Shown here in pieces: positions 56,317 through 64,000 of a stretch of DNA of 64,000 nt. Source of the DNA: Kineobactrum salinum (GTDB lineage Bacteria > Pseudomonadota > Gammaproteobacteria > Pseudomonadales > Halieaceae). The position numbers and the translations under genes were made by a program. The stretch spans positions 3,038,001 through 3,102,000 of the forward strand of contig NZ_CP048711.1 of NCBI RefSeq assembly GCF_010669285.1, written 5' to 3'. The notes under the pieces were generated by a model. That model did not search any database and was not told the origin of the DNA. It saw nothing but the letters and a program-made list of their open reading frames with translations. Position 1 is the stretch's first letter, and each line of letters begins with the position of its first letter.

Positions 56317-58355
56317 CTATTGTTCGGTTTCGCTCTTGACGGTCTCGTTATCAGGATCATCGTTGGAGAGAGCTTCGATGATGGATCTTTCCGCCAGGTA
56401 GATCTCCAGCCAGTCGAATGGCAGTTCCGGATCAGGCTCAAGGGGGTCCTGGCGCTCTATGTGTTCTTTTACTCCCCATCGCCGATCCTGGCTATGGCCC
56501 TTGGCAGCTGGATTGGGGCTGAGCATCTTCTCAAGGCCGGGCAGGCTGGACTTGCCCTGCTCATCCACAATGGCGGGGCCTTCGACATATTCGGTGCCCG
56601 CGATGTCGACATTTATGTCCATTTCCTGGTTGCCGCAGCCTCGCTGTCCCAGGGTAACGGCCCGGACTGCGTTGACATAACCGTTGCCCTGCTGGAATGG
56701 GCTGTACGCCAGCTTGCCGTCGCGATTGATCGCAAGCTCCGCGCTACTGATCAGCTTGCACTTGATATCGTCCGGTTGCAGGTCTGGTTCGAGTTGCAGC
56801 AGCAGCGCGGCAATACCGGCCACCAGTGCGCTGGCCTGGGAGGTGCCGGTCATCACCAGCTCGCCGGTGCTGATCATGTAGTCGGGATGTTTGCGGGTGA
56901 GGGTGCTGCCGGGGCGGATTATGCCTGCGATATGCCCGCCCGGAGCGACGAGGTCAGGCTTGATGTGGCCGCTGGGAGTGGGCCCCGTGACGAGAAGTCG
57001 GGAATGTAGTCATCATCCCGGCTGTCAGTCGTCCAGGAGTCCGTGATCGCCCCCACCGTAATCAGGTAGGGCAGGTTGCCTGGAGAGCCGATTGTCATGG
57101 CGTCGGGACCTTCGTTTCCTGCCGCGGCCACCACGGTGATGCCTGCCGCCCAGGCGCGCATCAGGGCCTGGTTGATCGGGTCGAGGAAATACGGCCAGCG
57201 GGGCCTGGCTGCAAAAGACAGGTTGAGGACCTTGATGTCCAGGCGCTCTCTGTGGTCCACGATCCACTGTACGCCCCTGACAATGTCGAGGAAGTCTCCC
57301 TGGCCTTCGTCGTCGAACGCTTTCACTGCCACCAGGCCAGCGTCCGGCGCGATACCCTTGAAGGAGCCGCTGGGCTTCATGCCGTCTTCGAGCACCTGCC
57401 CGCTGTGCGCGATCACGCTGGTCATATGGGTGCCGTGGCCGCTGTCGTCAAAAACCTCTTCCCCTGCCCTGTCGGCGATAGCGTCGTAGCGCCCGAGGAT
57501 TCGGGGCTGGCCCTGAGTATCCCTGGCAAGGGCGGTATGCTCCCATAGTCCCGAATCCAGCACGGCGACTGTTACGCCTTTCCCGGTGACGCCCAGTTGA
57601 TGCAGTTCTGCGGCGCCAGCCACCTGCGGATAATAGGTATCGGCGGCGTAATCCGGGTAGCCGGGAATCAGTTTGGTGCTGCATTCGCCCTTGAATTCAA
57701 GGCTCAGGCTGAAATCCCGTTGCAGCCAGCGGCCGTCTGACAGCTCAGTCAATGGGGTTGCAAAATTCGCCGCGAGGGTGGCATTTTGGACCAGCGCCGG
57801 CGCCTCGGTCTCCGGGTAGCTGACAGACACTGTAAAACGGTCGTCATCGGCCTTCGGCCGACTCTCCCGGATCAGCTCCTGGTCTCCCAGGGTCAGGCTT
57901 TGCAGGGTGCCGAGAGCGGCGGGCCAGCTGAAGCTGAGCGTCTGTAGCCGGGCGGCATCGGCATGCTTGTTGTAGAGTTTCCAGCGTATGCCCTGCTCGA
58001 CCAGTTGGGCCTCCAGGGCGCCACCGACATCGCAGGTGTCGGTAACCGGCGGCACGGGCTCGGGCACGTCGACAGATAGGTCATCGATGATACGGGAGAT
58101 GCCCGGTGCCTGCCTTATCTGCTGAAGTTGGTCTGCCGTTACATCGGCGCCCACCGCATCGATGATGGGCAGGTCGTGAGTGACGGTGCCGCCGTGTTGC
58201 TCCACCAGCGCGCGCATCTCGCTGGCCGACTCGCCCTGCAACATGATACGCAGCAGTTTGCTGCCGGCGGCTTCGGTCCCCGTGGCTGCCACCAGGACCA
58301 GGGTGGCACAGAGGATGAGTGGCAGATAGCCAGCTATACGGGGAAGTCGGTGCAA
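56317..58355 (-). CDS. secreted S8 subtilisin-like serine protease, frame broken
   Basis: A subtilase of about 680 residues when restored. A signal sequence (GYLPLILCATLVLVAATG) and an I9-type inhibitor propeptide (LLRIMLQGESASEMRALVEQ to SRIIDDLSVDV) precede the catalytic domain. The triad is complete: Asp in VAVLDSGLW (near 265), His in DSGHGTHMTS (near 303) and Ser in MTGTSQASALVAG (near 502). The oxyanion Asn is in AAAGNEGPDA. The break falls in the G3 run 56980-56982; one extra base gives FSSRGPTPSGHIKPDLVAPGG. The tail after the protease domain is acidic. The start is uncertain: TTG at 58355, one base after the upstream gene's stop, gives a sensible signal peptide, while an ATG at 58460 overlaps that gene. 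Confidence 0.87.
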
Positions 58356-58356
58356 A

Positions 58357-60153
58357 TCAGTGTCTCGGAAATAGTTGCGCCAGGAAGTTTTTCCGCAGCA
58401 GGTCCGGCACTTCCTCAGGGTAGACCGGTTGGGAAAAGTAATATCCCTGCAGCAGTTCACAGTTGCTCCTGATGAGATACTGCATCTGTTCTTCGTTTTC
58501 TATACCCTCGGCGATTACCCGCAGGTTGAGTGTCTTGGACAGCGCCAGAATCGCATCGATGATGGCTGCGCCGTCGGGGCTGGACAGGTCGGCAACAAAG
58601 CTCTGGTCTATTTTGAGCGTATCTATCGGAAACCGTTTGAGGTAGCTCAGAGAGGAATAACCTGTGCCAAAGTCGTCTACCGCCAGATCGACGCCGATTT
58701 CCTTGAGCTCCCGGAGTTTGACGATATTGGTCTCGGCATCGGTCATGATAGCGCTTTCGGTGAGCTCAAGCTCGAGCCTGTGGGGGGCGAAACTGGAACT
58801 TTCTATGAAGTCCCGAATGAACTGGGACAGATTGCTCTGATTGAACTGCAGTGGCGAGATATTCACGCTGACCCGGAAGGGCTCCAGCTGCAGCGAGTCC
58901 CAGTACCGGCAATGTCGGCCTACTTCCGCCATTACCCATTCTCCCAGTTCGATAATCTGTCCCGTGCGCTCGGCAACCGGGATGAACTCTGACGGCGGCA
59001 CCATGCCCCGGAGAGGGTGTTTCCAGCGTACCAGGGCCTCCAGGCTGACTACCGAGCCGGTGGAGGTTTCAATCTGCGGTTGATAGCGCAGTTCGAGTTC
59101 GCCGAACTGCATGCCGTGGCGCAGCTCTTCCTCCATTTTGAGCTGTTCCACGGCCTGGGCATTCATCTCTTCATTGTAGAAACGGTAACAGGCGCGCCCC
59201 TCGGCCTTGGCCACATACATTGCAGTATCGGCGTTGCGCACCAGGCTGTCCGGGTCTTCCCCATCCTGGGGGTAGATCGCGATACCGATGCTGGGGGTGA
59301 CGACAGGGTTGTGCGACTGCAGCGCTATGGGCTTGGAGAGAGTGTTGAGGATGCGCCTGGCAACCGCTTCCACATGAATCATGTCGGGAACGTCGGACAG
59401 CACGACGGTGAACTCATCGCCCCCCAGTCGTGCTATTTCGGTATTGCTATCCGGATCCGAGACATCGTCTTCTGAAATATAGTTTACGGCGTCGTCTTCC
59501 CGCAGTTCCAGGATCAGCCGTTTGGCTATTTCCACTAGCAGTCTGTCGCCGCGGCCATGACCAATGGAGTCATTGATCCGCTTGAAATTATCCAGGTCGA
59601 TGAACAGCAGTGCGGCATAGGATTTGTTGCGCTTGGCCCGCTTCAGGATGCGGTTCAGCTGTTCATTGAAGCTGCGCCGGTTGGGGAGATTGGTCAACGG
59701 ATCATAGTAGGCGAGGTAGCGCAGTCTGTCCTCTTGCCGCTTCAGGGAATTGAAGGCCTGGCTGGCGCGCAGCATGTACTGGACGTCCCGTCCGAGCAAT
59801 GACCAGTTCAACGGCTTGGTCTTGTATTGCGTCGCACCCGCGTCAAAGCCCTGGTCTATCGACTGCCTGTCGTCCGAGCCGGTGACAATCATGATGGGAA
59901 TGGATTCGCCCTGTGGCATCTGGCGTATACGGCGGCAGACCTCCAGCCCCGTCATGCCCGGCATCTCGACGTCCAGGAACACCAGGTCGGGCCTTTCGCG
60001 CACGAACATATCGAGCGCCTCGGGACCGCTGTGGGCTTCCACCACAAGCATGTCTTCGGCTTCAAGACACTGGCGGGTCAGGAACCGTACATTCTGGTCA
60101 TCATCACAGACCAGAATCTTTGCGCTCATTCCAGGCGATAGGTTATCTGACAT
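58357..60153 (-). CDS. receiver-GGDEF-EAL response regulator
   Basis: A cytoplasmic c-di-GMP enzyme of 598 residues controlled by phosphorylation. The receiver (about 10-125) has CDDDQNVRF, the phosphorylated D in LVFLDVEMPGM and K in YKTKPL. The GGDEF domain (about 160-330) has the intact RLGGDEFTVVL, and EAL (about 345-590) has SLEALVRW, ELTES, DDFGTGYSS, KIDQSF and EGIEN. Both output domains look catalytic. No partner kinase is fused, so its phosphate may come from the hybrid kinases nearby. It is directly followed by the subtilase gene, one base apart. Confidence 0.93.
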   Translation of the reverse strand: MSDNLSPGMSAKILVCDDDQNVRFLTRQCLEAEDMLVVEAHSGPEALDMFVRERPDLVFLDVEMPGMTGLEVCRRIRQMPQGESIPIMIVTGSDDRQSIDQGFDAGATQYKTKPLNWSLLGRDVQYMLRASQAFNSLKRQEDRLRYLAYYDPLTNLPNRRSFNEQLNRILKRAKRNKSYAALLFIDLDNFKRINDSIGHGRGDRLLVEIAKRLILELREDDAVNYISEDDVSDPDSNTEIARLGGDEFTVVLSDVPDMIHVEAVARRILNTLSKPIALQSHNPVVTPSIGIAIYPQDGEDPDSLVRNADTAMYVAKAEGRACYRFYNEEMNAQAVEQLKMEEELRHGMQFGELELRYQPQIETSTGSVVSLEALVRWKHPLRGMVPPSEFIPVAERTGQIIELGEWVMAEVGRHCRYWDSLQLEPFRVSVNISPLQFNQSNLSQFIRDFIESSSFAPHRLELELTESAIMTDAETNIVKLRELKEIGVDLAVDDFGTGYSSLSYLKRFPIDTLKIDQSFVADLSSPDGAAIIDAILALSKTLNLRVIAEGIENEEQMQYLIRSNCELLQGYYFSQPVYPEEVPDLLRKNFLAQLFPRH

Positions 60154-60231
60154 TGGTAGCCATATGGGGGAGCCCAGGGTTGGCGCGACAGGCTACCATC
60201 ACTCGTATGCTGCGCCTAGTGTTCTCCGATG

Positions 60232-60251
60232 AGCGGCCGCTTTTGGCCGCT
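60232..60251 (-). terminator. possible terminator between the two GGDEF-EAL genes
   Basis: A 7-bp stem AGCGGCC/GGCCGCT with a 6-base loop lies 20 bp after the stop of the upstream minus-strand gene. No T-run follows. Confidence 0.35.
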
Positions 60252-60270
60252 GCTGCCTGGTTAGTCGAGT

Positions 60271-61980
60271 TCAAGAGCTGATGCGCTCGCGATACTTGAA
60301 GCGCTGCTCCTGTACAAAGCGCGGCAACTGTTGCAGGGGGATCGCCGGACTGTAGTAAAAGCCCTGTACCTGGTGGCAATGTTCCGCCCGCAGGTATTCG
60401 ATTTGCTCGTAACTCTCCGCGCCCTCGGCGACGACTTCCAGTTCCAGGCGTCTGGCCATCTGGATAATAAGGCTGCAAACGGCGGCCTGCTGGCGGTTGT
60501 GGGGCAGATCGCGGACGAAGCTGGAGTCTATTTTCAGCGCCGAGATGGGCAGTTCGGTGAGATGGGACAATTGAGAAAAGCCGGTGCCGAAATCATCCAG
60601 GGAGAAGCTGATGCCCAGCTGCCCCAGTTCCTCCATGCGGGCTTTGATGGCGCTGGGGCTCTTCAGAATGGTGTTTTCCGTCAGCTCGAACTCCAGCCGT
60701 GCCGCATTGGCGCCGGTACGGTCCAGGATGTCCTTTACCGCCCCGACAAAATGGTCGTCCTGGATTTGCGAGAACGAAATGTTGACAGCTACCACAATGT
60801 CGCCCAGTCCCTGCTCGGCCATCCAGTTCAATGCGCAGCAGGCATGCTGGATGATCTGGTGGCCGATGTTCTTCATCAGCCCCATGTCCTCGCATTCCGC
60901 CAGGAATTCTCCGGGGCAAGTGAGGCCCCGCTCGGGATGGTTCCAGCGCAACAGGGCTTCCAGCCCCGCCAGTTGGCCGGATTCCAGTATCACCCGGGGT
61001 TGGTAGTGCAGTTCAAACTGGTTTTTCCGTACTGCCGTGCGCAATTCGGCGGCCAGCGAATTGCCGCCGCCGGCATCGAACAGCAGCCGCTCACTGTAGT
61101 GGATGAACTTGCTGCCGGTTACCGGTTTGGCTTGCTGCATCGCACTGCGGGCCTGCTCCAGCAATTCTGCCAGGTCGCCTGCATCGTCGGGATACAGGGC
61201 GGCACCGATGCTGGCGTTGACCTGAACCTGCTGCTCCTCGAGCAACACGGGCATCGCAATAGTCTGCAGCAGCTTGCCGGCGATCGTCGCAACATCGCTG
61301 GCACTGCTGACGTTTTCCAGGATGATTGCGAATTCGTCGCCGCCCAGGCGTGCCACCGCGTCAGTATTTCTGAGCTTGTTAAGGATGCGGCGCGACAACT
61401 GCTGAATCAGCAGGTCGCCGTTGTGTTCGCCAAAGTGGTCGTTGACGCTGGTGAACTGGTCGATATTGAGGTAGAGCAGGGCAGTCTTCAGGTCGTGCCG
61501 CTGCGCGTGTTGCAGGGTCTGCTCCAGTTGCGCCCTGAAGCCCGCACGGTTCAATACCCCGGTCAGGGAGTCGCGGTTGGACAGGTCGCGGATGGTGTTG
61601 CGGGCCCTGTTCAGCTCAATGGCATAGTCGAGTACCTTGTCGAGAAATGCGTGCTGAAGCTGCTCGCGGATCAGGTAGTCCTTTACCCCACAGTCCTGGA
61701 AAAGGCGGTATTCCTGGCCGTTGGGCGGCGCATCCAGCAGCAGCATTACCGGGGTGGGGATATTGCTCTTTTGCATTAGCCGCAGCAGGTATTCGGTCTC
61801 TGGTCCCGGCACCATGATGACGATGTCGAGCTCCGGGTCAGCGAGCACCTCCAGCGGCCGTTCCAGTGAGTCGCAACTGAGCAGGCGAAAGCGTGTTGGC
61901 CTGGCTCGCTCAAGGCAATCCGCCAGCAGCAGGTAGTCCCGCTCCTCGTCAGAAATCAGCAATATCCTGCGCAGATCCAC
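60271..61980 (-). CDS. degenerate receiver-GGDEF-EAL protein
   Basis: A c-di-GMP signalling protein of 569 residues. The first 120 residues have a receiver-like fold (RILLISDEERDYLLL) but the phosphorylation site region reads LDIVIMVPGPE, without the usual Asp, so it is probably not phosphorylated. The GGDEF domain has the intact RLGGDEFAIIL, and EAL has GLEALLRW, ELTEN, DDFGTGFSQ, KIDSSF and EGAES (a V-to-A change in the last motif). GTG at 61980 is the start, with AGGGG upstream. It precedes the receiver-GGDEF-EAL gene on the same strand and may share its signalling role. Confidence 0.92.
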   Translation of the reverse strand: MDLRRILLISDEERDYLLLADCLERARPTRFRLLSCDSLERPLEVLADPELDIVIMVPGPETEYLLRLMQKSNIPTPVMLLLDAPPNGQEYRLFQDCGVKDYLIREQLQHAFLDKVLDYAIELNRARNTIRDLSNRDSLTGVLNRAGFRAQLEQTLQHAQRHDLKTALLYLNIDQFTSVNDHFGEHNGDLLIQQLSRRILNKLRNTDAVARLGGDEFAIILENVSSASDVATIAGKLLQTIAMPVLLEEQQVQVNASIGAALYPDDAGDLAELLEQARSAMQQAKPVTGSKFIHYSERLLFDAGGGNSLAAELRTAVRKNQFELHYQPRVILESGQLAGLEALLRWNHPERGLTCPGEFLAECEDMGLMKNIGHQIIQHACCALNWMAEQGLGDIVVAVNISFSQIQDDHFVGAVKDILDRTGANAARLEFELTENTILKSPSAIKARMEELGQLGISFSLDDFGTGFSQLSHLTELPISALKIDSSFVRDLPHNRQQAAVCSLIIQMARRLELEVVAEGAESYEQIEYLRAEHCHQVQGFYYSPAIPLQQLPRFVQEQRFKYRERISS

Positions 61981-62256
61981 GACGGCCCCTGGTGTTGCCT
62001 TCCAATCCCCGAGCGAGCCGCTTCTCGTGCCATTTGAGCTGGAGCGGCTTATTCGTTACATAACATAAGCTTATACGCAATATTTGAGGACATTTCTAGT
62101 CCTTCCACTGCAAAAATGTGTCAAAGGGACAGGACGGGTCGGCCGCGGGATCGCCGAGGCCCGCGCCGAGGCTACCGAATTGGCGGCGCCCGGCGAGATT
62201 TCGCTGCGGGAAGCTTGTGTTACAATTTCATGTTGTTCCTCTTCACCATGTGACCT

Positions 62257-63330
62257 ATGAGTATCGCTTCCGACAAACTTGAAACCATCCGCCAGCAGGT
62301 GCAGCAGCACCTGGATCATGAGCAGCACAGGTCGCTCAACCCGGTCCAGGAGCAGCAGCTCAAGGCGAGTATTGGGGCCCGGCTGCGTGCTGAAAATGCC
62401 GTGGTCGTGGCCCATTACTATACTGCTCCCGAAATCCAGGCCCTGGCCGAGGAGACGGGCGGCTGTGTGTCCGACTCGCTGGAAATGGCACGTTTTGGGC
62501 ACGATCACCCGGCCTCCACGCTGGTCGTGGCCGGGGTCAAATTCATGGGTGAAACGGCCAAGATACTCACGCCGCACAAGCGCGTGCTGATGCCTACCCT
62601 GGAGGCAACCTGCTCGCTGGACGTGGGCTGCCCCGTGGAGGAATTTTCGGCCTTTTGTGACCAGCATCCGGATCGGGAGGTGGTGGTCTACGCCAATACC
62701 TCCGCAGCGGTCAAGGCCCGCGCCGACTGGGTGGTCACCTCCAGCATTGCGCTGGATGTGGCGGAGCACCTGTCCTCCCAGGGCAAGAAGATCCTGTGGG
62801 CGCCCGATCGCCACCTGGGCGACTATGTCCGCAGGCAAACCGGCGCCGATATCCTGGTCTGGGAGGGTGCCTGTATCGTGCACGAGGAGTTCAAGGCCCG
62901 CGGTATTGCCGATCTGAAACGGGTCTACCCCGACGCGATAGTGCTGGCGCATCCGGAATCGCCGAACGCGGTACTGGAGCTGGCGGACCGGGTCGGCTCC
63001 ACCACCCAGATCATCCGCGCGGCCCGGGAGATGCCCAACAAGCGCTTCATCATTGCCACCGACCAGGGCATTTTCTACAAGCTGCAGCAGCAGGCTCCCG
63101 ACAAGGAGTTCCTCATCGCGCCGACGGCCGGCAGCGGCGGGGCCTGCCGCAGCTGCGCCAACTGCCCGTGGATGGCAATGAATGAACTGGAAACCCTGGC
63201 CACGGTGTTCAATCGCCCGGACAACGAGATTTTCGTCGATCCGGCAGTGGGTGAGCAGGCGATGGTGCCCCTGCGCCGGATGCTGGACTTCGCGGCCGGG
63301 CTCCGGAAATCCGTGGTCGGCAACGCCTGA
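62257..63330 (+). CDS. nadA: quinolinate synthase A
   Basis: A [4Fe-4S] enzyme of 357 residues that condenses iminoaspartate with dihydroxyacetone phosphate in NAD synthesis. It has [68 protein letters not shown] and the late [18 protein letters not shown]. Cysteines of GGCVSD, the mid-protein IVHEE neighbourhood and the CANCPW motif are those used for the cluster in the family. It is complete and divergent from the degenerate receiver-GGDEF-EAL gene. Its 276-bp upstream gap holds an AT-rich patch near 62055-62080 but no certain promoter. Confidence 0.96.
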   Translation: MSIASDKLETIRQQVQQHLDHEQHRSLNPVQEQQLKASIGARLRAENAVVVAHYYTAPEIQALAEETGGCVSDSLEMARFGHDHPASTLVVAGVKFMGETAKILTPHKRVLMPTLEATCSLDVGCPVEEFSAFCDQHPDREVVVYANTSAAVKARADWVVTSSIALDVAEHLSSQGKKILWAPDRHLGDYVRRQTGADILVWEGACIVHEEFKARGIADLKRVYPDAIVLAHPESPNAVLELADRVGSTTQIIRAAREMPNKRFIIATDQGIFYKLQQQAPDKEFLIAPTAGSGGACRSCANCPWMAMNELETLATVFNRPDNEIFVDPAVGEQAMVPLRRMLDFAAGLRKSVVGNA

Positions 63331-63339
63331 GCCGCGCCA

Positions 63340-64000
63340 TCAGATTTCCATGCGCTCGCGCAGGGTCGCGATATCGCGCAGTCGCTCCTGAATGCGCGCG
63401 CGTGTGACATGGTCGCTGTTGACCAGCTTCATGGCATAGTTCAGCTGCTTTTCCGCTTCGTCCAGAATACCGTTCAGAATGAAGTATTCGGCCCGCGACT
63501 GGTGCAGCCCGATGATATTGCCCGACAGTCCCTGCACTTCTGCCAGCAGGTACCACAAGCCGGGATCATTGGAGCGCCGCTTGCTCTGCTCGACCAGCAC
63601 CTGTTCGGCAATGTGGGCCTTCTGGTCGCGCATCAGGGCCCGGGCATAGGCCATGGTCAGCGGGTGATTGCCGGGCGAGAGCTTCAGCTCTGACTGCAGC
63701 TGCTGCACGGCTTTCTCCGGTTCATTGCGCGCCATATGCAGTTCTGCCGCGGCCAGTTTGTACTCCAGACGGTCGGGGCTGCGTGACCAGATGGAGTCCA
63801 GCTCCAGCCCCGCCTCGTCGGTGCGCCCCGCGTCGATCAGCGCCAGCACCAGGCCGTAGGTCGCCGCTTCCCGCGATCGGGTGGTCCCCTCCAACTGGCC
63901 CCTGAATTTCTGGATAGCCTCCTCCGGCGTGGCGGTGAGCTGGTTGATGACCCGTGCCCGCATCAGCTGGTACTGCAGGTCGTCGCTCTCCGGTGGCCGG
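63340..64000 (-). CDS. BepA-like protease, C-terminal TPR part (partial)
   Basis: The gene runs off the window's right edge; only about 219 C-terminal residues are seen. They form TPR-like helix pairs (for example RLEYKLAAAELHMARNEPEKA and HPLTMAYARALMRDQKAHIA) ending LNYAMKLVNSDHVTRARIQERLRD. This matches the C-terminal half of M48 metalloproteases of the BepA/YfgC type, which tend outer-membrane protein assembly. The HExxH protease part would lie outside the window, so the name is a family-level inference. It is convergent with nadA, nine bases apart. Confidence 0.75.
   Translation of the reverse strand, partial: RPPESDDLQYQLMRARVINQLTATPEEAIQKFRGQLEGTTRSREAATYGLVLALIDAGRTDEAGLELDSIWSRSPDRLEYKLAAAELHMARNEPEKAVQQLQSELKLSPGNHPLTMAYARALMRDQKAHIAEQVLVEQSKRRSNDPGLWYLLAEVQGLSGNIIGLHQSRAEYFILNGILDEAEKQLNYAMKLVNSDHVTRARIQERLRDIATLRERMEI

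Noticed and set aside
60331-61779. A 482-codon open frame antisense to the GGDEF-EAL gene
   Set aside because: The opposite strand carries intact GGDEF and EAL motifs; the antisense frame has no motif or start signal.

Overview
The window is about 64 kb from a gammaproteobacterial chromosome, mostly 60% G+C or more by eye. The gene set (NadA, AceK, Fur, BamE, SmpB/tmRNA, RecN, HrcA-GrpE-DnaK-DnaJ, Tag, RatA-RnfH) and the many acyl-CoA and c-di-GMP genes suggest a marine heterotroph of the Cellvibrionales/Halieaceae type. That placement is an inference from family-level resemblance only. No tRNA, rRNA, CRISPR or prophage was seen.

Layout. 1-5469: end of a RimK-like ATP-grasp ligase, gdhA, and a large CHASE-GAF-PAS-GGDEF-EAL protein. 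5433-19869: Na+/Ca2+ exchanger, HlyIII-like protein, a three-gene phosphorelay (hybrid kinase, Hpt, OmpR-type regulator) divergent from a giant DUF11/SdrD-type surface protein, a DUF6607 protein, a ferric-reductase-like flavocytochrome, a YeeE pair, and a DUF3565-SnoaL fusion. 19901-21470: an ISL3-family element surrounded by extra copies of its right end. 21519-28791: ssrA (tmRNA), an Ldh-family dehydrogenase, smpB, an SNF transporter, ratA-rnfH, a striking 114-bp cruciform element, bamE, fur and recN. 28975-35791: the proteostasis block hrcA-grpE-dnaK-dnaJ-dapB-cnoX with two sigma32-like promoters. 36050-47279: an acyl-CoA catabolic block (two acyl-CoA dehydrogenases, LLM oxidoreductase, SDR, aceK, tesB, tandem TetR regulator, tag, a crotonase), interrupted by a complete ISL3 element with an 8-bp target duplication. 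47360-61980, all on the minus strand: two GGDEF-EAL proteins, a secreted subtilase, a secreted protein with nine 13-residue YKWG repeats, and two giant beta-propeller sensor kinases. 62257-64000: nadA and the end of a BepA-like protein.

Two points matter most. First, ten genes are broken by a single missing base, and every break is repaired by adding one base to a G or C run. This looks like consensus sequence error rather than gene decay, so those genes should be treated as intact. Second, the minus-strand block at 47-62 kb is the best candidate for something undescribed: a secreted multi-repeat polypeptide lies between a secreted subtilase and two periplasmic-propeller histidine kinases, in visibly lower G+C DNA. 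A repeat precursor cut by the protease and sensed by the kinases is one testable reading; a secreted structural (amyloid-like) repeat protein under their control is another.
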